The notes under the pieces are model-generated. The model saw only the letters and a program-made list of their open reading frames with translations, made no database searches and had not been told where the DNA came from. A stretch of DNA of 64,000 nt from Flavonifractor sp. An306. Its GTDB lineage: Bacteria; Bacillota; Clostridia; Oscillospirales; Oscillospiraceae. Positions 1 through 8,730 of the stretch are shown piece by piece. The position numbers and the translations under genes were made by a program. Where the stretch lies: assembly GCF_002159455.1 (NCBI RefSeq), contig NZ_NFIQ01000001.1:59203-123202 (forward strand), in the 5' to 3' direction. How positions within the stretch are numbered: the stretch's first letter is position 1; each line of letters starts with the position of its first letter.

Positions 1-515
1 AGGACCACGACAGGGACGCCCGTACCCTGGGCGGCGTGAAACTGGCCGCCATCGGCCCCGGCACCGACCGGGAGCTGGGCAAATATGGCCTGCGGACCGA
101 CTACGTGCCGGAGGTGTACGACGCCGCCCACCTGGGGGCGGGGCTGCCCGCCGGGGGAAACGTGCTCATCCTCCGGGCGGAGGAGGGCTCCCCCGCCTTG
201 ACAGAGGAGCTGGCCAGGCGTAACATTGCCTATGACGATGTGGCTACCTACCGCACGGTGTATGAAAATCCCCGCTCCCAGGAGCTGCGGGAGGCGGTGG
301 AGGGGACGGAGGGGCTGCTGGTTACCTTTACCTCCGCCTCCACCGTGAAGGGCTTTGTGTCCTCTGTAGGGGCGGACGCGGACTTCTCCCGGATGGCGGG
401 CATGTGCATCGGAGCCCAGACCGCCGCCCAAGCCCAAAAGCACGGCATAACCGTAAAAACAGCCAAAGCGGCCACCATGGACGCCCTGGTGGAATTGATT
501 GTAGAAGGTGTTTGA
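1..515 (+). CDS. hemD: Uroporphyrinogen-III synthase, C-terminal part (5' end outside window)
   Basis: The reading frame is open from the first bases of the window and ends in TGA at 513-515, so only the C-terminal ~170 residues are seen. The segment VKLAAIGPGT followed by a Tyr-Gly-Leu region, and the later LLVTFTSASTVKGF stretch, are typical of uroporphyrinogen-III synthase, which closes hydroxymethylbilane to uroporphyrinogen III, the branch point to heme, siroheme and cobalamin. In Clostridia this domain is often fused behind a CobA-type methyltransferase; whether that holds here cannot be seen. hemB starts one base after the stop, so the genes are almost certainly cotranscribed. Confidence 0.85.
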   Translation, partial: DHDRDARTLGGVKLAAIGPGTDRELGKYGLRTDYVPEVYDAAHLGAGLPAGGNVLILRAEEGSPALTEELARRNIAYDDVATYRTVYENPRSQELREAVEGTEGLLVTFTSASTVKGFVSSVGADADFSRMAGMCIGAQTAAQAQKHGITVKTAKAATMDALVELIVEGV

Positions 516-516
516 C

Positions 517-1500
517 ATGGAACTGATCCAACGGCCCCGCCGCCTGCGGGGCAGCGACGCGGTGCGCCGCCTGTGCCGGGAGACCCGCATGTCCCCCGAC
601 AGCCTGATCTACCCCATTTTCGTGGACGAGACTCTGAAGGGCGTCCGGCCCATTGAGGCCCTGCCGGGGCAGAACCACTATGGGCTGGACAGCGTGCACC
701 TGGCGGTGGAGGAGTGCCTGGCCGCCGGGGTGAATCACTGCATCCTCTTCGGCCTGCCCGCCACGAAAGACGCGGTGGGCTCCTCCGCCTGGGCGGAGGA
801 CGGGGTGGTGCAGCAGGCCATCCGGGCCATTAAGCAGAAGTACCCCGACTTCTACGTGATCACCGACGTGTGCATGTGCGAGTACACCGACCACGGCCAC
901 TGCGGCATCCTCCACGGCCATGAGGTGGACAACGACAAGACCCTGGAGGTGCTGGCCAAAACCGCCCTCTCCCACGTCCAGGCGGGCGCCGACATGGTGG
1001 CCCCCTCCGACATGATGGACGGCCGGGTGGCCGCCATCCGGGCGGCGCTGGACGAGCATGGATACACCGGCACCCCCATCATGGCCTACTCCGCCAAGTA
1101 CGCCTCCGCCTTCTACGGGCCCTTCCGCTCGGCGGCGGGCTCCGCCCCCTCCTTTGGGGACCGGAAGGGCTACCAGATGGACCCCCACAACGGCCGGGAG
1201 GCCCTGAAGGAGTGCGCTCTGGACATTGAGGAGGGGGCGGACATCATCATGGTCAAGCCCGCCCTCAGCTACCTGGACGTGATCCGGGCATGCTCCGAGG
1301 CCTACGATGTGCCCATGTGCGCCTACCAGGTGTCCGGCGAGTACGCCATGATCAAGGCTACCGCCGCCGCCGGGCTGATCGACGAGTACCGCATCCTGTG
1401 CGAGAGCGCCGTCTCCATCTTCCGGGCGGGGGCCAATATGCTGATTACCTACTACGCCAAGGAGCTGGCGGAGGCCATCCGGAAGGGGGATATCGGCTGA
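517..1500 (+). CDS. hemB: Delta-aminolevulinic acid dehydratase (porphobilinogen synthase)
   Basis: A 327-residue protein starting [11 protein letters not shown]. It condenses two 5-aminolevulinate molecules to porphobilinogen. The cysteine-containing metal region ([13 protein letters not shown]) and the two Schiff-base lysine regions (around [15 protein letters not shown] and [10 protein letters not shown]) are intact. The ATG at 517 was preferred to an in-frame GTG at 508 because the family begins here and AAGGTG lies at a normal distance. The gene sits between hemD and hemL with almost no spacing, one operon for early tetrapyrrole synthesis by the C5 route. Confidence 0.96.
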   Translation: MELIQRPRRLRGSDAVRRLCRETRMSPDSLIYPIFVDETLKGVRPIEALPGQNHYGLDSVHLAVEECLAAGVNHCILFGLPATKDAVGSSAWAEDGVVQQAIRAIKQKYPDFYVITDVCMCEYTDHGHCGILHGHEVDNDKTLEVLAKTALSHVQAGADMVAPSDMMDGRVAAIRAALDEHGYTGTPIMAYSAKYASAFYGPFRSAAGSAPSFGDRKGYQMDPHNGREALKECALDIEEGADIIMVKPALSYLDVIRACSEAYDVPMCAYQVSGEYAMIKATAAAGLIDEYRILCESAVSIFRAGANMLITYYAKELAEAIRKGDIG

Positions 1501-2780
1501 TGGGACGCTCGGAGGAACTGTATGAGCAGGCGGTGAAGGTGCTGCCCGGCGGGGTCAACTCCCCGGTGCGGGCCTACCGGGCGGTGGGCATGGCCCCCCG
1601 CTTCATCACAAAAGCCGACGGCCCCTTCCTCTGGGACGAGGACGGGAAACAGTATATCGACTATGTGTGCTCCTGGGGCCCCATGATCCTGGGCCACAAC
1701 CATCCGGTGATCCGGGAGGCGGTGGAGCAGGCCGTGAAGGACGGCCTCTCCTTCGGAGCCCCCACCCGCCGGGAGGTGGAGATCGCCCAGCTGATGGTGG
1801 ACCTGGTGCCCAATATCGAGATGGTGCGGATGGTCAACTCCGGCACCGAGGCCGTCATGTCCGCCGTCCGGCTGGCCCGCGGGGCCACCGGCCGGAATAA
1901 GATCATCAAGTTCGAGGGCTGCTACCACGGCCACTCCGACTGCCTGCTGGTGAACGCCGGCTCCTCCGCCTTGGCGGGAGGCCACCCCTCCTCCGCCGGC
2001 GTGCCGGAGGATATCGTCAAGCACACCCTCACCGCCCAGTTCAACGACCTCTCCTCGGTGGAGGCCCTGCTGGAGGCCTGGCCCGGTCAGGTGGCCTGCA
2101 TCATCGTGGAACCGGTGGCCGCCAACATGGGGGTGGTCAACCCCGCCCCCGGCTTCCTGGAGGGTTTGCGCAGGCTGTGCGACAAGAGCGGCGCCCTGCT
2201 GATCTTTGACGAGGTGATCACCGGCTTCCGGCTGGCCCTGGGAGGCGCCCAGGAGTATTTTGGGGTGAAGGCCGACCTGGTGACTTTTGGCAAGATCATC
2301 GGCGGCGGCATGCCGGTGGGGGCCTACTGCGGCAGCAAGGCCCTGATGGAGCAGGTGGCCCCCTGCGGCCCGGTGTATCAGGCGGGCACCCTCAGCGGCA
2401 ACCCGGTGGCCATGGCCGCCGGACTGGCTCAGCTCACCTATCTGTGGGACCATCCGGAGGTCTATACCGACATCGCCGCCAAGGCCCAGTGGCTGGCGGA
2501 GGGGATGCGCGCCGCCGCCGCGGAGGCGGGGGTCCCGGTGGCGGTGAACCAGATTGGTTCCCTCCTCTCCCCCTTCTTCACCCCCACGGAGGTAAGTGCC
2601 TTCGTGGACGCCAAGGGCAGCGACGTGGGCCGGTACGCCAAGTATTTCCAGGGAATGCTCCATCATGGGATTGCCCTGGCCCCCGCCCAGTTCGAGGCCA
2701 TGTTTGTCTCCGCCGCCCACACCCAGGCGGAGCTGGAGGCCACCCTGGCGGCGGTCAAGGCCGTATTCCCTCAGCTGTAA
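1500..2780 (+). CDS. hemL: Glutamate-1-semialdehyde 2,1-aminomutase
   Basis: A 426-residue class-III aminotransferase-fold PLP enzyme that converts glutamate-1-semialdehyde to 5-aminolevulinate in the C5 pathway. The N-terminal [12 protein letters not shown], the [15 protein letters not shown] cofactor region, FDEVITGFR and the PLP lysine in [15 protein letters not shown] are clear. The ATG overlaps the hemB stop (TGATG) and a GGAAGGGGG ribosome site lies inside the end of hemB, indicating translational coupling. A much longer in-frame opening to 1290 lies entirely within hemB and was not used. An intrinsic terminator follows. Confidence 0.97.
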   Translation: MGRSEELYEQAVKVLPGGVNSPVRAYRAVGMAPRFITKADGPFLWDEDGKQYIDYVCSWGPMILGHNHPVIREAVEQAVKDGLSFGAPTRREVEIAQLMVDLVPNIEMVRMVNSGTEAVMSAVRLARGATGRNKIIKFEGCYHGHSDCLLVNAGSSALAGGHPSSAGVPEDIVKHTLTAQFNDLSSVEALLEAWPGQVACIIVEPVAANMGVVNPAPGFLEGLRRLCDKSGALLIFDEVITGFRLALGGAQEYFGVKADLVTFGKIIGGGMPVGAYCGSKALMEQVAPCGPVYQAGTLSGNPVAMAAGLAQLTYLWDHPEVYTDIAAKAQWLAEGMRAAAAEAGVPVAVNQIGSLLSPFFTPTEVSAFVDAKGSDVGRYAKYFQGMLHHGIALAPAQFEAMFVSAAHTQAELEATLAAVKAVFPQL

Positions 2781-2785
2781 GACAC

Positions 2786-2820
2786 AAAAAAACCGTGGAC
2801 CTGCCGGTCCACGGTTTTTT
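2786..2820 (+). terminator. Intrinsic terminator of the hem operon, bidirectional
   Basis: A perfect 10-bp stem (2791-2800 with 2807-2816), six-base loop, A-rich on the left and six T on the right. It separates hemL from the convergent radical SAM gene ending at 2827 and can serve both. Confidence 0.88.
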
Positions 2821-2826
2821 GCGTTT

Positions 2827-4353
2827 TTACTTAGTGGGGTGCAGACCCATGACCATCCGCCGCCAGACCACATAGCCCTTCTTGTACAGGTAGCGGGTGC
2901 GGGCCATCTTCTGAGCCTGGGCGTAGCAGAGGTCCAGCTCCACCATGTGGGCCGTGGGGTCGGACTCCCAGGACAGCAGCTTTTTGCGGAATTTCTCAAA
3001 CTGCCAGCAGTAGATCATGCGGTACCAGGCCTGGCTTTCCTGGGAGGCGTCCTGCTTCCAGTAGGCCCCGAACTGCTCCTCCATGGGGGCGAACATGACC
3101 CCCTCCATCTCCTCCGGTGTACACAGACCCTGGTCAATGGCCATGTCCACGATGTCGGTGCCCGGCAGGAAGTTGAGGCCGTGGAGCTGAAGCTCATAGG
3201 GGGAGGGGAACTGTTTCACCAGGTAGTAGGATTCCTTCAAATCCTGGATGGTCTCAAAGGGGTGCTGGAGCATCAGATCGAAGCTGCCCCAGAATACCCC
3301 CGCCGCCCGGATGGCCTTGATGGCGTTGAGGATCTCCTCCTGGGTCTCATACCGGTGGAAGATGTCCCGGCGCACCCGCTCCGAGCCAGACTGGATGCCC
3401 ATGATCACCTCGGTGAGGCCCACGGATTTCAGCTTCTTCAAGGTCTCCAGATCCACCATCTTGGGGTGGGACCAGATGGTGAAGGGCAGGTGGATGCGCT
3501 TGCCGTACTCCTTCACAAACTCGTCCACCCAGCCGGGCAGGTTGGGGAAGATCTCGTCGTAGAAGTGGATGAACACCAGCTTCTTGCACTTCTTTTTGGC
3601 CTCCACCAGCTCGTCGATGACGCTCTTTACCGAGCGGGTGCGTACCCCGTGGATGCCCTTGGGCAGCAGCCGCCGCAGATTGACGCAGCAGCAGTAGGAG
3701 CAGGTGAAGGGACAGCCCCGGGAGGCGATGACCTCATAGCTGCGGGTGGACAGCTGGGGGTCTCCCTCCACCAGGGTGTCGTGCTCGATGTAACAGGCGC
3801 CCTTGCTGTCCACCACCGGCAGGCCGCACTGGTCCACCTCGTTTACCAGCCCGCCGATGTCGTTGCAGTGGGCCTCGCTTCCCTCCATCCAGCACAGGGA
3901 GGGGATGTCGGTGTAGTCGGTGCCGTTGCGCAGGGCGTTGGCCAGCCGGCACAGGTTCTCCTCGCCGTCGGCCCGGAGGACGAATCTGGCCCCCCGCTCC
4001 AGCATCTTCTGAGGAAACATGGTGGCGAAGGCTCCGCCGCACACCACCGGGGCGGAGGTGGCGGACAGGGCGGCGTCCAGCACCTGGTACACCGTGTCCA
4101 GATACATGGAGCTCATCACAGAAAGGCCCACCAGCACCGGATTGGCCTCGGCCACCACCTTGCGGAAGAGCTCCAGCTCCTGCTGGGTGGTGGGGCTGGG
4201 CCGGACGGAGTTGAAGTCCTTGTAAAAGACGGTGCGCACGGCGTAGCCCGCCCGCTCCAGGGCGGCCTGAAGGTAGCGCACCCCCAGGGCCTTCTTGTTA
4301 TAAAAGGCCACCAGCACCACAGTGGGCTTGGCGGCGGCGGAAATTTCCGGCAT
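2827..4353 (-). CDS. B12-binding-domain radical SAM protein, function unknown
   Basis: A 508-residue protein. Residues about 10-150 resemble the cobalamin-binding Rossmann domain found before many radical SAM cores, although I do not see the DxHxxG base-off motif. The radical SAM cluster motif CxxxCxxC is at Cys214, Cys218 and Cys221 (RGCPFTCSYC), and the barrel carries IMGIQSGSERVRRD, usual in the Elp3/MiaB-like superfamily. The ATG at 4353 is preceded by AGGAGG at correct spacing; a TTG seven codons upstream lies on that ribosome site and was rejected. It is monocistronic. The reaction cannot be told from sequence; methylthiolation, cobalamin-dependent methylation or anaerobic ring chemistry are all possible. 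Confidence 0.85.
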   Translation of the reverse strand: MPEISAAAKPTVVLVAFYNKKALGVRYLQAALERAGYAVRTVFYKDFNSVRPSPTTQQELELFRKVVAEANPVLVGLSVMSSMYLDTVYQVLDAALSATSAPVVCGGAFATMFPQKMLERGARFVLRADGEENLCRLANALRNGTDYTDIPSLCWMEGSEAHCNDIGGLVNEVDQCGLPVVDSKGACYIEHDTLVEGDPQLSTRSYEVIASRGCPFTCSYCCCVNLRRLLPKGIHGVRTRSVKSVIDELVEAKKKCKKLVFIHFYDEIFPNLPGWVDEFVKEYGKRIHLPFTIWSHPKMVDLETLKKLKSVGLTEVIMGIQSGSERVRRDIFHRYETQEEILNAIKAIRAAGVFWGSFDLMLQHPFETIQDLKESYYLVKQFPSPYELQLHGLNFLPGTDIVDMAIDQGLCTPEEMEGVMFAPMEEQFGAYWKQDASQESQAWYRMIYCWQFEKFRKKLLSWESDPTAHMVELDLCYAQAQKMARTRYLYKKGYVVWRRMVMGLHPTK

Positions 4354-4398
4354 AATTGGTGAACCTCCTGACAAAAATCCAAAAATAACCCGAATTTA

Positions 4399-4424
4399 CC
4401 AGTATAACAGCACCATTATACCGG
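4399..4424. repeat. Imperfect inverted repeat over the -10 region of the radical SAM gene
   Basis: Arms at 4399-4407 and 4416-4424 (CCAGTATAA and TTATACCGG) match at eight of nine positions with an eight-base spacer and overlap the predicted -10 box. It could be an operator, or simply an effect of AT-rich promoter DNA. Confidence 0.35.
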
Positions 4425-4442
4425 ACAATGTGGAAAAGTCAA
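4415..4442 (-). promoter_or_regulatory. Sigma-A type promoter for the radical SAM gene
   Basis: On the minus strand, TTGACT (4442-4437), a 16-base spacer and a perfect TATAAT (4420-4415). The start codon is about 60 bases downstream. Confidence 0.65.
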
Positions 4443-4452
4443 GGGCTCCCCC

Positions 4453-5157
4453 CTAGAACAGCCAGAACAGGATTTCCTGAGAAACCGCCATGCCCGCCTT
4501 GCGCTGGAGGGCCAGGGAGGGAGCGTTGTCGGTGAATACCTGGCCGTAGGCGTACTGCCCCCGGGACAGGGCCAGAGACACCACCCCGCGGAGCAGGGCC
4601 TCCCCGATCCCACGGCGGCGGTAGGGGGGCAGCACCTCCAGCATGCCGATGGCCCCCTCGATGTGGAACCCGGCAAAGCCGGCGGGTTTTCCATTCACAA
4701 AGGCCCCCAGCATCCCCCGGTCTATGGCCCCCTCCATGTACGCCACCCCCCCGAAGGCGTGGCTGTAGTGGTCGTAGACCCAGGGAGCCCAGGACCGGTC
4801 CAGCAGCCGCAGCGCCCCGCCGAAGGGCAGGGGGGCGGGGGGCGTCTCCTCCAGCCAGGCCGCCTGATAGCAGATCTGCTCGCAGGTCAGCCCGAACCGG
4901 GCGGCCAGCCGGTCCTTGTACCAGAGCTGGTGGCCGGTGAGGATGGTGCAGCCCTCCATCAGCGGGAGCATCCGCTCCAGGGCCTGGGGGGTGTCCGCCC
5001 CCAGCATGTGGGCCTCCGCCAGCCGGTCGTAGAGGAGCACCCCGTCGGCTCCTGTGTACAGCAGCTCCGCCGTGCCCCGCCGGATGGGCTCCAGCATGTC
5101 CAGGTAGAGCAGCCTATTTCGGTTCAGAAAGGCCAGCGCGGTTTCTCCGCAGACCAT
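4453..5157 (-). CDS. GNAT family N-acetyltransferase
   Basis: A 234-residue protein whose C-terminal half carries the GNAT acetyl-CoA signature: a LEVLPPYRRRGIGEALL stretch (motif A, Q/RxxGxG/A) followed by a VFTDNAPSLALQRKAGM region (motif B). The N-terminal ~120 residues are not a recognised domain. The ATG at 5157 is preceded by AGGAGGGG. Its start lies 44 bases inside the 3' end of the histidine kinase gene, so it is translationally coupled to the sensor and probably belongs to the regulon. The acceptor molecule is unknown; a cell-envelope or antibiotic substrate would fit the neighbourhood but is only inference. Confidence 0.8.
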   Translation of the reverse strand: MVCGETALAFLNRNRLLYLDMLEPIRRGTAELLYTGADGVLLYDRLAEAHMLGADTPQALERMLPLMEGCTILTGHQLWYKDRLAARFGLTCEQICYQAAWLEETPPAPLPFGGALRLLDRSWAPWVYDHYSHAFGGVAYMEGAIDRGMLGAFVNGKPAGFAGFHIEGAIGMLEVLPPYRRRGIGEALLRGVVSLALSRGQYAYGQVFTDNAPSLALQRKAGMAVSQEILFWLF

Positions 5158-6292
5158 GGCGCCCCTCCTTGTGCAGCGGCAGGGAGATGATGAAGCTGGT
5201 GAGGGTGCCGTTGCTCTCGCACCGGATGGTGCCCCCGTGGAGCTCCACGATCTCCTTGGCGATGGCCAGACCCAGCCCAGCCCCACCGGTGCGGGAGGAG
5301 CGGGCGGCGTCCAGCCGGTAGAATTTTTCAAAGATGTTGGACAGCTCCCCCTCGGGGATCTCCAGACCCTGGTTGCGGATGGTGATTTCGGCGCTGCGGC
5401 CCTGGGCCTGGGCCAGAATGTCCACCTGGCCGCCGGGGGTGGAGTAGCTTACCGCGTTGCGCAGCACGTTGTCAAACACCCGGGCCAGCTTGTCCGGGTC
5501 CCCCAGCACCACCAGATGGGGCTGGATCTGAGGCGAGCAGGTCAGACGCTTTTCGGCGAACAGGGGATAGAACTCGTCGGCCAGCTGCTCCAGCAGCATG
5601 GACAGCTGGATGGGGCCCTTTTCCCCCGCCTCGCTGTCCAGGTCCATTTTGGAGATGTCAAAAAATTCTCCCAGCAGCTCCTGGAGCCGCTGGGCCTTGT
5701 CCAGGGCGATGCCGGTGAATTTGGCCCGCTGCTCCGCCGTCAGTCCCGGGTCGTCCCGCAGCAGGGTGAGGTAGCCCACCACCGAGGTGAGGGGGGTTTT
5801 CAGATCGTGGGCCAGAAAGGCCACCAGATCCCCCTTCCGCTGCTCGGTCTCCCGGGCGGCGGCCTCCCGGGCGGAGAGCTGCCGCCGGATGGCGTTCAGG
5901 TCCTCCTGGATGGGCTTCAGCTCCCGGGGCAGCTCCACCGGCTCCGCCCCGTCGGACAGCAGCCGCCGGGTGGCGGTGCGGATCTCGTCCAGCCAGCGGG
6001 TGAACCGGCCCATGGCCACATAGAAGGAGATCAGCATGAGCACCATGGTGCCCAGGGTGAGGATCTCCTGTTTGTTGCCCCGGATATACTCCTGATAGAG
6101 CAGGTCGGCGGCCTCCTGGGACTGGCCGAACAGGGCCCCGGCCCCCCAGATAAACAGGCGGTATATGGGGTCCTGCAGCACCCCGTCCACCACCACCTCC
6201 AGCAGGAACAGGCCCACCGCTCCGGCGATCAGGGTGCCCAGAATCACCCACAGCAGCATTTTCAGCTTCAGCCGGGTATACTTTTCCGTCAT
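5114..6292 (-). CDS. VanS-like sensor histidine kinase
   Basis: A 392-residue membrane sensor. Two transmembrane segments (about 12-34 and 78-96) bracket a short ~45-residue external loop, followed by a linker, the dimerisation/phosphoacceptor box with His162 in AHDLKTPLTSVVGYL, an N box (NVLRNAVSYS) and a G-rich ATP lid (GGAGLGLAIAKEI). The H box and short sensor loop resemble VanS-type kinases. The start ATG overlaps the stop of the upstream flippase gene by four bases. The cognate regulator is the divergent gene at 8016-8711. Kinase and regulator being separated by other genes is unusual for VanRS pairs. Confidence 0.9.
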   Translation of the reverse strand: MTEKYTRLKLKMLLWVILGTLIAGAVGLFLLEVVVDGVLQDPIYRLFIWGAGALFGQSQEAADLLYQEYIRGNKQEILTLGTMVLMLISFYVAMGRFTRWLDEIRTATRRLLSDGAEPVELPRELKPIQEDLNAIRRQLSAREAAARETEQRKGDLVAFLAHDLKTPLTSVVGYLTLLRDDPGLTAEQRAKFTGIALDKAQRLQELLGEFFDISKMDLDSEAGEKGPIQLSMLLEQLADEFYPLFAEKRLTCSPQIQPHLVVLGDPDKLARVFDNVLRNAVSYSTPGGQVDILAQAQGRSAEITIRNQGLEIPEGELSNIFEKFYRLDAARSSRTGGAGLGLAIAKEIVELHGGTIRCESNGTLTSFIISLPLHKEGRHGLRRNRAGLSEPK

Positions 6293-7293
6293 GCCGTTTC
6301 TCCTCTCCGGGGATGGGATCGGGCGGCGGAGCGCTTGGCAAACCGGCCCACCGACCACAGCCCGCCCACCAGCATGACCTCCAGGAAGGTGGCAAACCGC
6401 CACAGCACCATGCCCACCGCCAGATGCTGGCCGAAAATGGGGCCCATGAACAGGTAGAAGCTGCCCTCCGCCCCGCCGGCGTTGCCGGGGAGCATGATGA
6501 TGCGGGAGAGCACCATCACCAGACACTGGACCATCACCAGCTCCCAGAAGGAGCAGTCGGTGAGCCCCAGCCCCCGGTAGAGGAAGAAAGGTACGGCGAA
6601 CAGGGCGGTGAGCTCCACAAACATGCCCAGATACAGCCCCACGAACATCCGGCGGTTTCCCTTCAGGGCGCGCAGCTGCTGGCAGAACTCCTCCACCTTG
6701 TCCATGCCCTTGTCCACCATGCCGGGCCGGGCCATCACCTTCCAGTGCCGGGAGAGGAATGTGAGGATGCGGCGGATCAGCCGCTGGATGGGCTCCGGCC
6801 GGACGGCGGTAAACAGGGCCAGCCCGCACAGAAACAGGTACAGGGCGATGAGGGCTCCCGCCCCGATCACGGCGGAGCCCAGGCTCTCCCGCCGCCAGAG
6901 CAGCTCGTAGGCCAGGGCGGCCACGGCGTAGCAGGTGTACACCATGGTGTTGGCCACCGCCTTCCAGGTGTAGATGGAGGCGGTATAGGTGGCGGGCATC
7001 CCCGCGTCGTACATCAGCTTGAGCTGCACCGGCGCCCCGGCGGGGCCCAGCTTATAGTAGAATTCCCCGATATAGGCCGCGTCAAAGCAGCCCAGCAGGC
7101 TCACCGGGCAGCCCAGGGAACGGCCCATGCCGAAGAAGATCAGCGCGTCCACGCTCTCGCTGAAAGGCACGCACAGGGCGGCGGCCACCAGCCACACCGG
7201 CCGCATACCGGCCAGCAGCTCCCGCAGGTCCATGGTCCGGCCCACGTAGACCACCAGTCCCACCAGGATGCCGCCCCCAATGGTCAGACCCAC
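6289..7293 (-). CDS. Flippase-like integral membrane protein (LPG synthase TM / UPF0104 family)
   Basis: At least 334 residues with about eight hydrophobic segments and the family regions GEFYYKLGPAGAPVQ and MLPGNAGGAEGSFYLF, seen in the transmembrane part of MprF-type proteins and in standalone YbhN/AglD2-like putative lipid flippases. It lacks the soluble aminoacyl-transferase domain of MprF. The first canonical start is GTG at 7293, but it has no ribosome site. A GGGAGG at 7354-7349 sits exactly seven bases before an in-frame ACG at 7341 that would add ISTKKG-type residues usual at this end, so the true start may be ACG or the base may be a mutation. It lies between the sprT-like and vanS-like genes, suggesting envelope lipid remodelling under VanRS-like control. 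Confidence 0.8.
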   Translation of the reverse strand: MGLTIGGGILVGLVVYVGRTMDLRELLAGMRPVWLVAAALCVPFSESVDALIFFGMGRSLGCPVSLLGCFDAAYIGEFYYKLGPAGAPVQLKLMYDAGMPATYTASIYTWKAVANTMVYTCYAVAALAYELLWRRESLGSAVIGAGALIALYLFLCGLALFTAVRPEPIQRLIRRILTFLSRHWKVMARPGMVDKGMDKVEEFCQQLRALKGNRRMFVGLYLGMFVELTALFAVPFFLYRGLGLTDCSFWELVMVQCLVMVLSRIIMLPGNAGGAEGSFYLFMGPIFGQHLAVGMVLWRFATFLEVMLVGGLWSVGRFAKRSAARSHPRRGETA

Positions 7294-7359
7294 AATGGAG
7301 AAAATACGGTTGAACAGGGCCTTTTTGCTCCCCTTTTTCGTGGAGATTCCTCCCTTGCA

Positions 7360-7848
7360 TCAAAACTTCCGCAGCAGCGTGCCCCCGCACCGGCACCGGT
7401 AGCGCTCCGGGTGGAGCACCAGCGGGGAGGCCTTGGTCCGGGGGAACTCCCGGCCGCAGCTGGTACACACCACCAGATGGCGCACCGGCCTCTCGTCAGG
7501 CACCCCCAGCTCCCCGCAGGTGCCGGTGCGGGAGATGGCATAGCCGTAGGCGGCGTTCATCTGCCCGGCGTACCGCTGCCACTGGGGGCCGTGATTCCGG
7601 CAGCCGGGGCAGGTGTGGAGCACCTCATGGGCCAGAGTCTGGAGGCAGGCCCGGTCGTCAGCCTCCAGCAGCCGGTGGGTCAGCTCGATGGTGAAGCTGC
7701 CGTCCATCTGCCGGATGCAGCAGCCGAACCGGGTCACAGCCCGGCGGTTGACGGTGACATGGGGGTGGAGCCGGTGGGACACCGGAATGCCCAGCGCCCG
7801 GGCCTGTTCCACCGCCTGAGCCAGTAAAAAATCAAAGCGTTGCTCCAT
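7360..7848 (-). CDS. SprT-like zinc metalloprotease-fold protein
   Basis: A 162-residue protein with the HExxH motif (His74, Glu75, His78), a possible third ligand at His86, and a C-terminal zinc ribbon with cysteines 128, 131, 152 and 154. This is the SprT-like layout, related to the protease core of Spartan, but the bacterial members have no established substrate. The start is preceded by GGAGG at seven bases. It is the first gene of the leftward VanRS-linked operon and ends about 20 bases before the probable flippase start. Confidence 0.85.
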   Translation of the reverse strand: MEQRFDFLLAQAVEQARALGIPVSHRLHPHVTVNRRAVTRFGCCIRQMDGSFTIELTHRLLEADDRACLQTLAHEVLHTCPGCRNHGPQWQRYAGQMNAAYGYAISRTGTCGELGVPDERPVRHLVVCTSCGREFPRTKASPLVLHPERYRCRCGGTLLRKF

Positions 7849-7876
7849 AGCGCGCCTCCTACGTTACATACCAGGC

Positions 7877-7905
7877 ATTGTATCATCTTTCCCCGAAAAA
7901 GTCAC
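7877..7905 (-). promoter_or_regulatory. Candidate promoter for the sprT-flippase-vanS-GNAT operon
   Basis: Minus-strand GTGACT (7905-7900), a 17-base spacer and TACAAT (7882-7877). The -35 is weak, as expected for an activated promoter. Confidence 0.5.
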
Positions 7906-7935
7906 TACCTGCCACATAAGGGGAAAGTTGTGATG

Positions 7936-7947
7936 ATTTTCTTACGA
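7936..7947 (-). promoter_or_regulatory. VanR-type binding site candidate
   Basis: Read on the minus strand, 7947-7936 is TCGTAAGAAAAT, which matches the 12-base consensus TCGTANGAAANT described for enterococcal VanR (recalled, not looked up). It lies between the two divergent promoters, 13 bases upstream of the regulator's -35 box, so it could control both directions. Confidence 0.5.
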
Positions 7948-7960
7948 TCGCTCCGGTGGC

Positions 7961-7990
7961 TTGACTGGTCCGGCGGGATATGGCTATAAT
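7961..7990 (+). promoter_or_regulatory. Promoter of the vanR-like regulator gene
   Basis: TTGACT (7961-7966), an 18-base spacer and a perfect TATAAT (7985-7990); the ATG is 26 bases downstream, with AGGAGGGGGAGG between. Confidence 0.75.
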
Positions 7991-8015
7991 AAAACAGAAA
8001 AGGAGGGGGAGGCCC

Positions 8016-8711
8016 ATGGACGCCAACATCCTGGTGGTGGACGACGAGCCGGAGATCGCTGACCTGATGGAGGTCTATCTGAAAAGCGAGGGCTGCACCG
8101 TGTTCAAGTGCGGCACCGGCACCCAGGCCCTGGAGGTGGTCAACAGCCAGAGTCTGGACCTGGCCATTCTGGACGTGATGCTGCCCGACATCAGCGGCTT
8201 CACCCTCTGCGGGGAGATCCGGAAAAACCACCACTTTCCCGTGCTCATGGTCACCGCCAAGGGGGCGGACATCGACAAGATCACTGGCCTGACCATCGGG
8301 GCGGACGACTATATCACCAAGCCCTTCAATCCCCTGGAGCTGATGGCCCGGGTAAAGGCCCAGCTGCGGCGGTACACCCGGTACAACGAGGTGGACAAGG
8401 CCGCAGACAGCCGGGACATCATCGACTTCAACGGCCTGGTTATCAACCGGGCCACCCACGAGTGCTTCCTCTACGACCGGGAGCTGGCTCTCACCCCCAT
8501 TGAGTTTGATATTTTGTGGATGCTGTGCGAGAACCGGGGGCAGGTGATCTCCGCCGAGCGGCTGTTTGAGGCGGTGTGGAAGGAAAAGTACCTGGACCGG
8601 AACAACACCGTCATGGTCCACATCCGCCGCCTAAGGGAGAAAATGGGGGAGCCCTCCCGCAATCCCCGGTTCATCAAAACCGTGTGGGGCGTGGGTTATA
8701 AAATTGATTGA
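8016..8711 (+). CDS. VanR-like OmpR/PhoB family response regulator
   Basis: A 231-residue regulator. The receiver domain has acidic residues Asp9, Asp10 and Glu11, phosphoacceptor Asp53 (LAILDVMLP) and Lys102 (YITKPFNPLEL). The stretch DKITGLTIGADDYITKPF is close to VanR as I remember it. The C-terminal winged helix of the OmpR type begins near residue 140 (ALTPIEFDILWML). The ATG at 8016 follows AGGAGGGGG; an in-frame ATG at 7980 falls in the promoter and was rejected. It is transcribed away from its likely kinase. No vanH, vanA-type ligase or vanX lies in the window, so it need not confer glycopeptide resistance. Confidence 0.93.
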   Translation: MDANILVVDDEPEIADLMEVYLKSEGCTVFKCGTGTQALEVVNSQSLDLAILDVMLPDISGFTLCGEIRKNHHFPVLMVTAKGADIDKITGLTIGADDYITKPFNPLELMARVKAQLRRYTRYNEVDKAADSRDIIDFNGLVINRATHECFLYDRELALTPIEFDILWMLCENRGQVISAERLFEAVWKEKYLDRNNTVMVHIRRLREKMGEPSRNPRFIKTVWGVGYKID

Positions 8712-8730
8712 GAAAAATCGAAAAAAGTAG

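Noticed and set aside
2596..4362. A 588-codon plus-strand frame opposite the radical SAM gene
   Set aside because: It runs through the hem terminator and has His/Gln/Leu-rich nonsense translation.
4453..8711. Vancomycin resistance cluster
   Set aside because: Only VanR/VanS-like regulators are present; no D-Ala-D-Lac or D-Ala-D-Ser ligase, dehydrogenase or VanX/VanY set is next to them.
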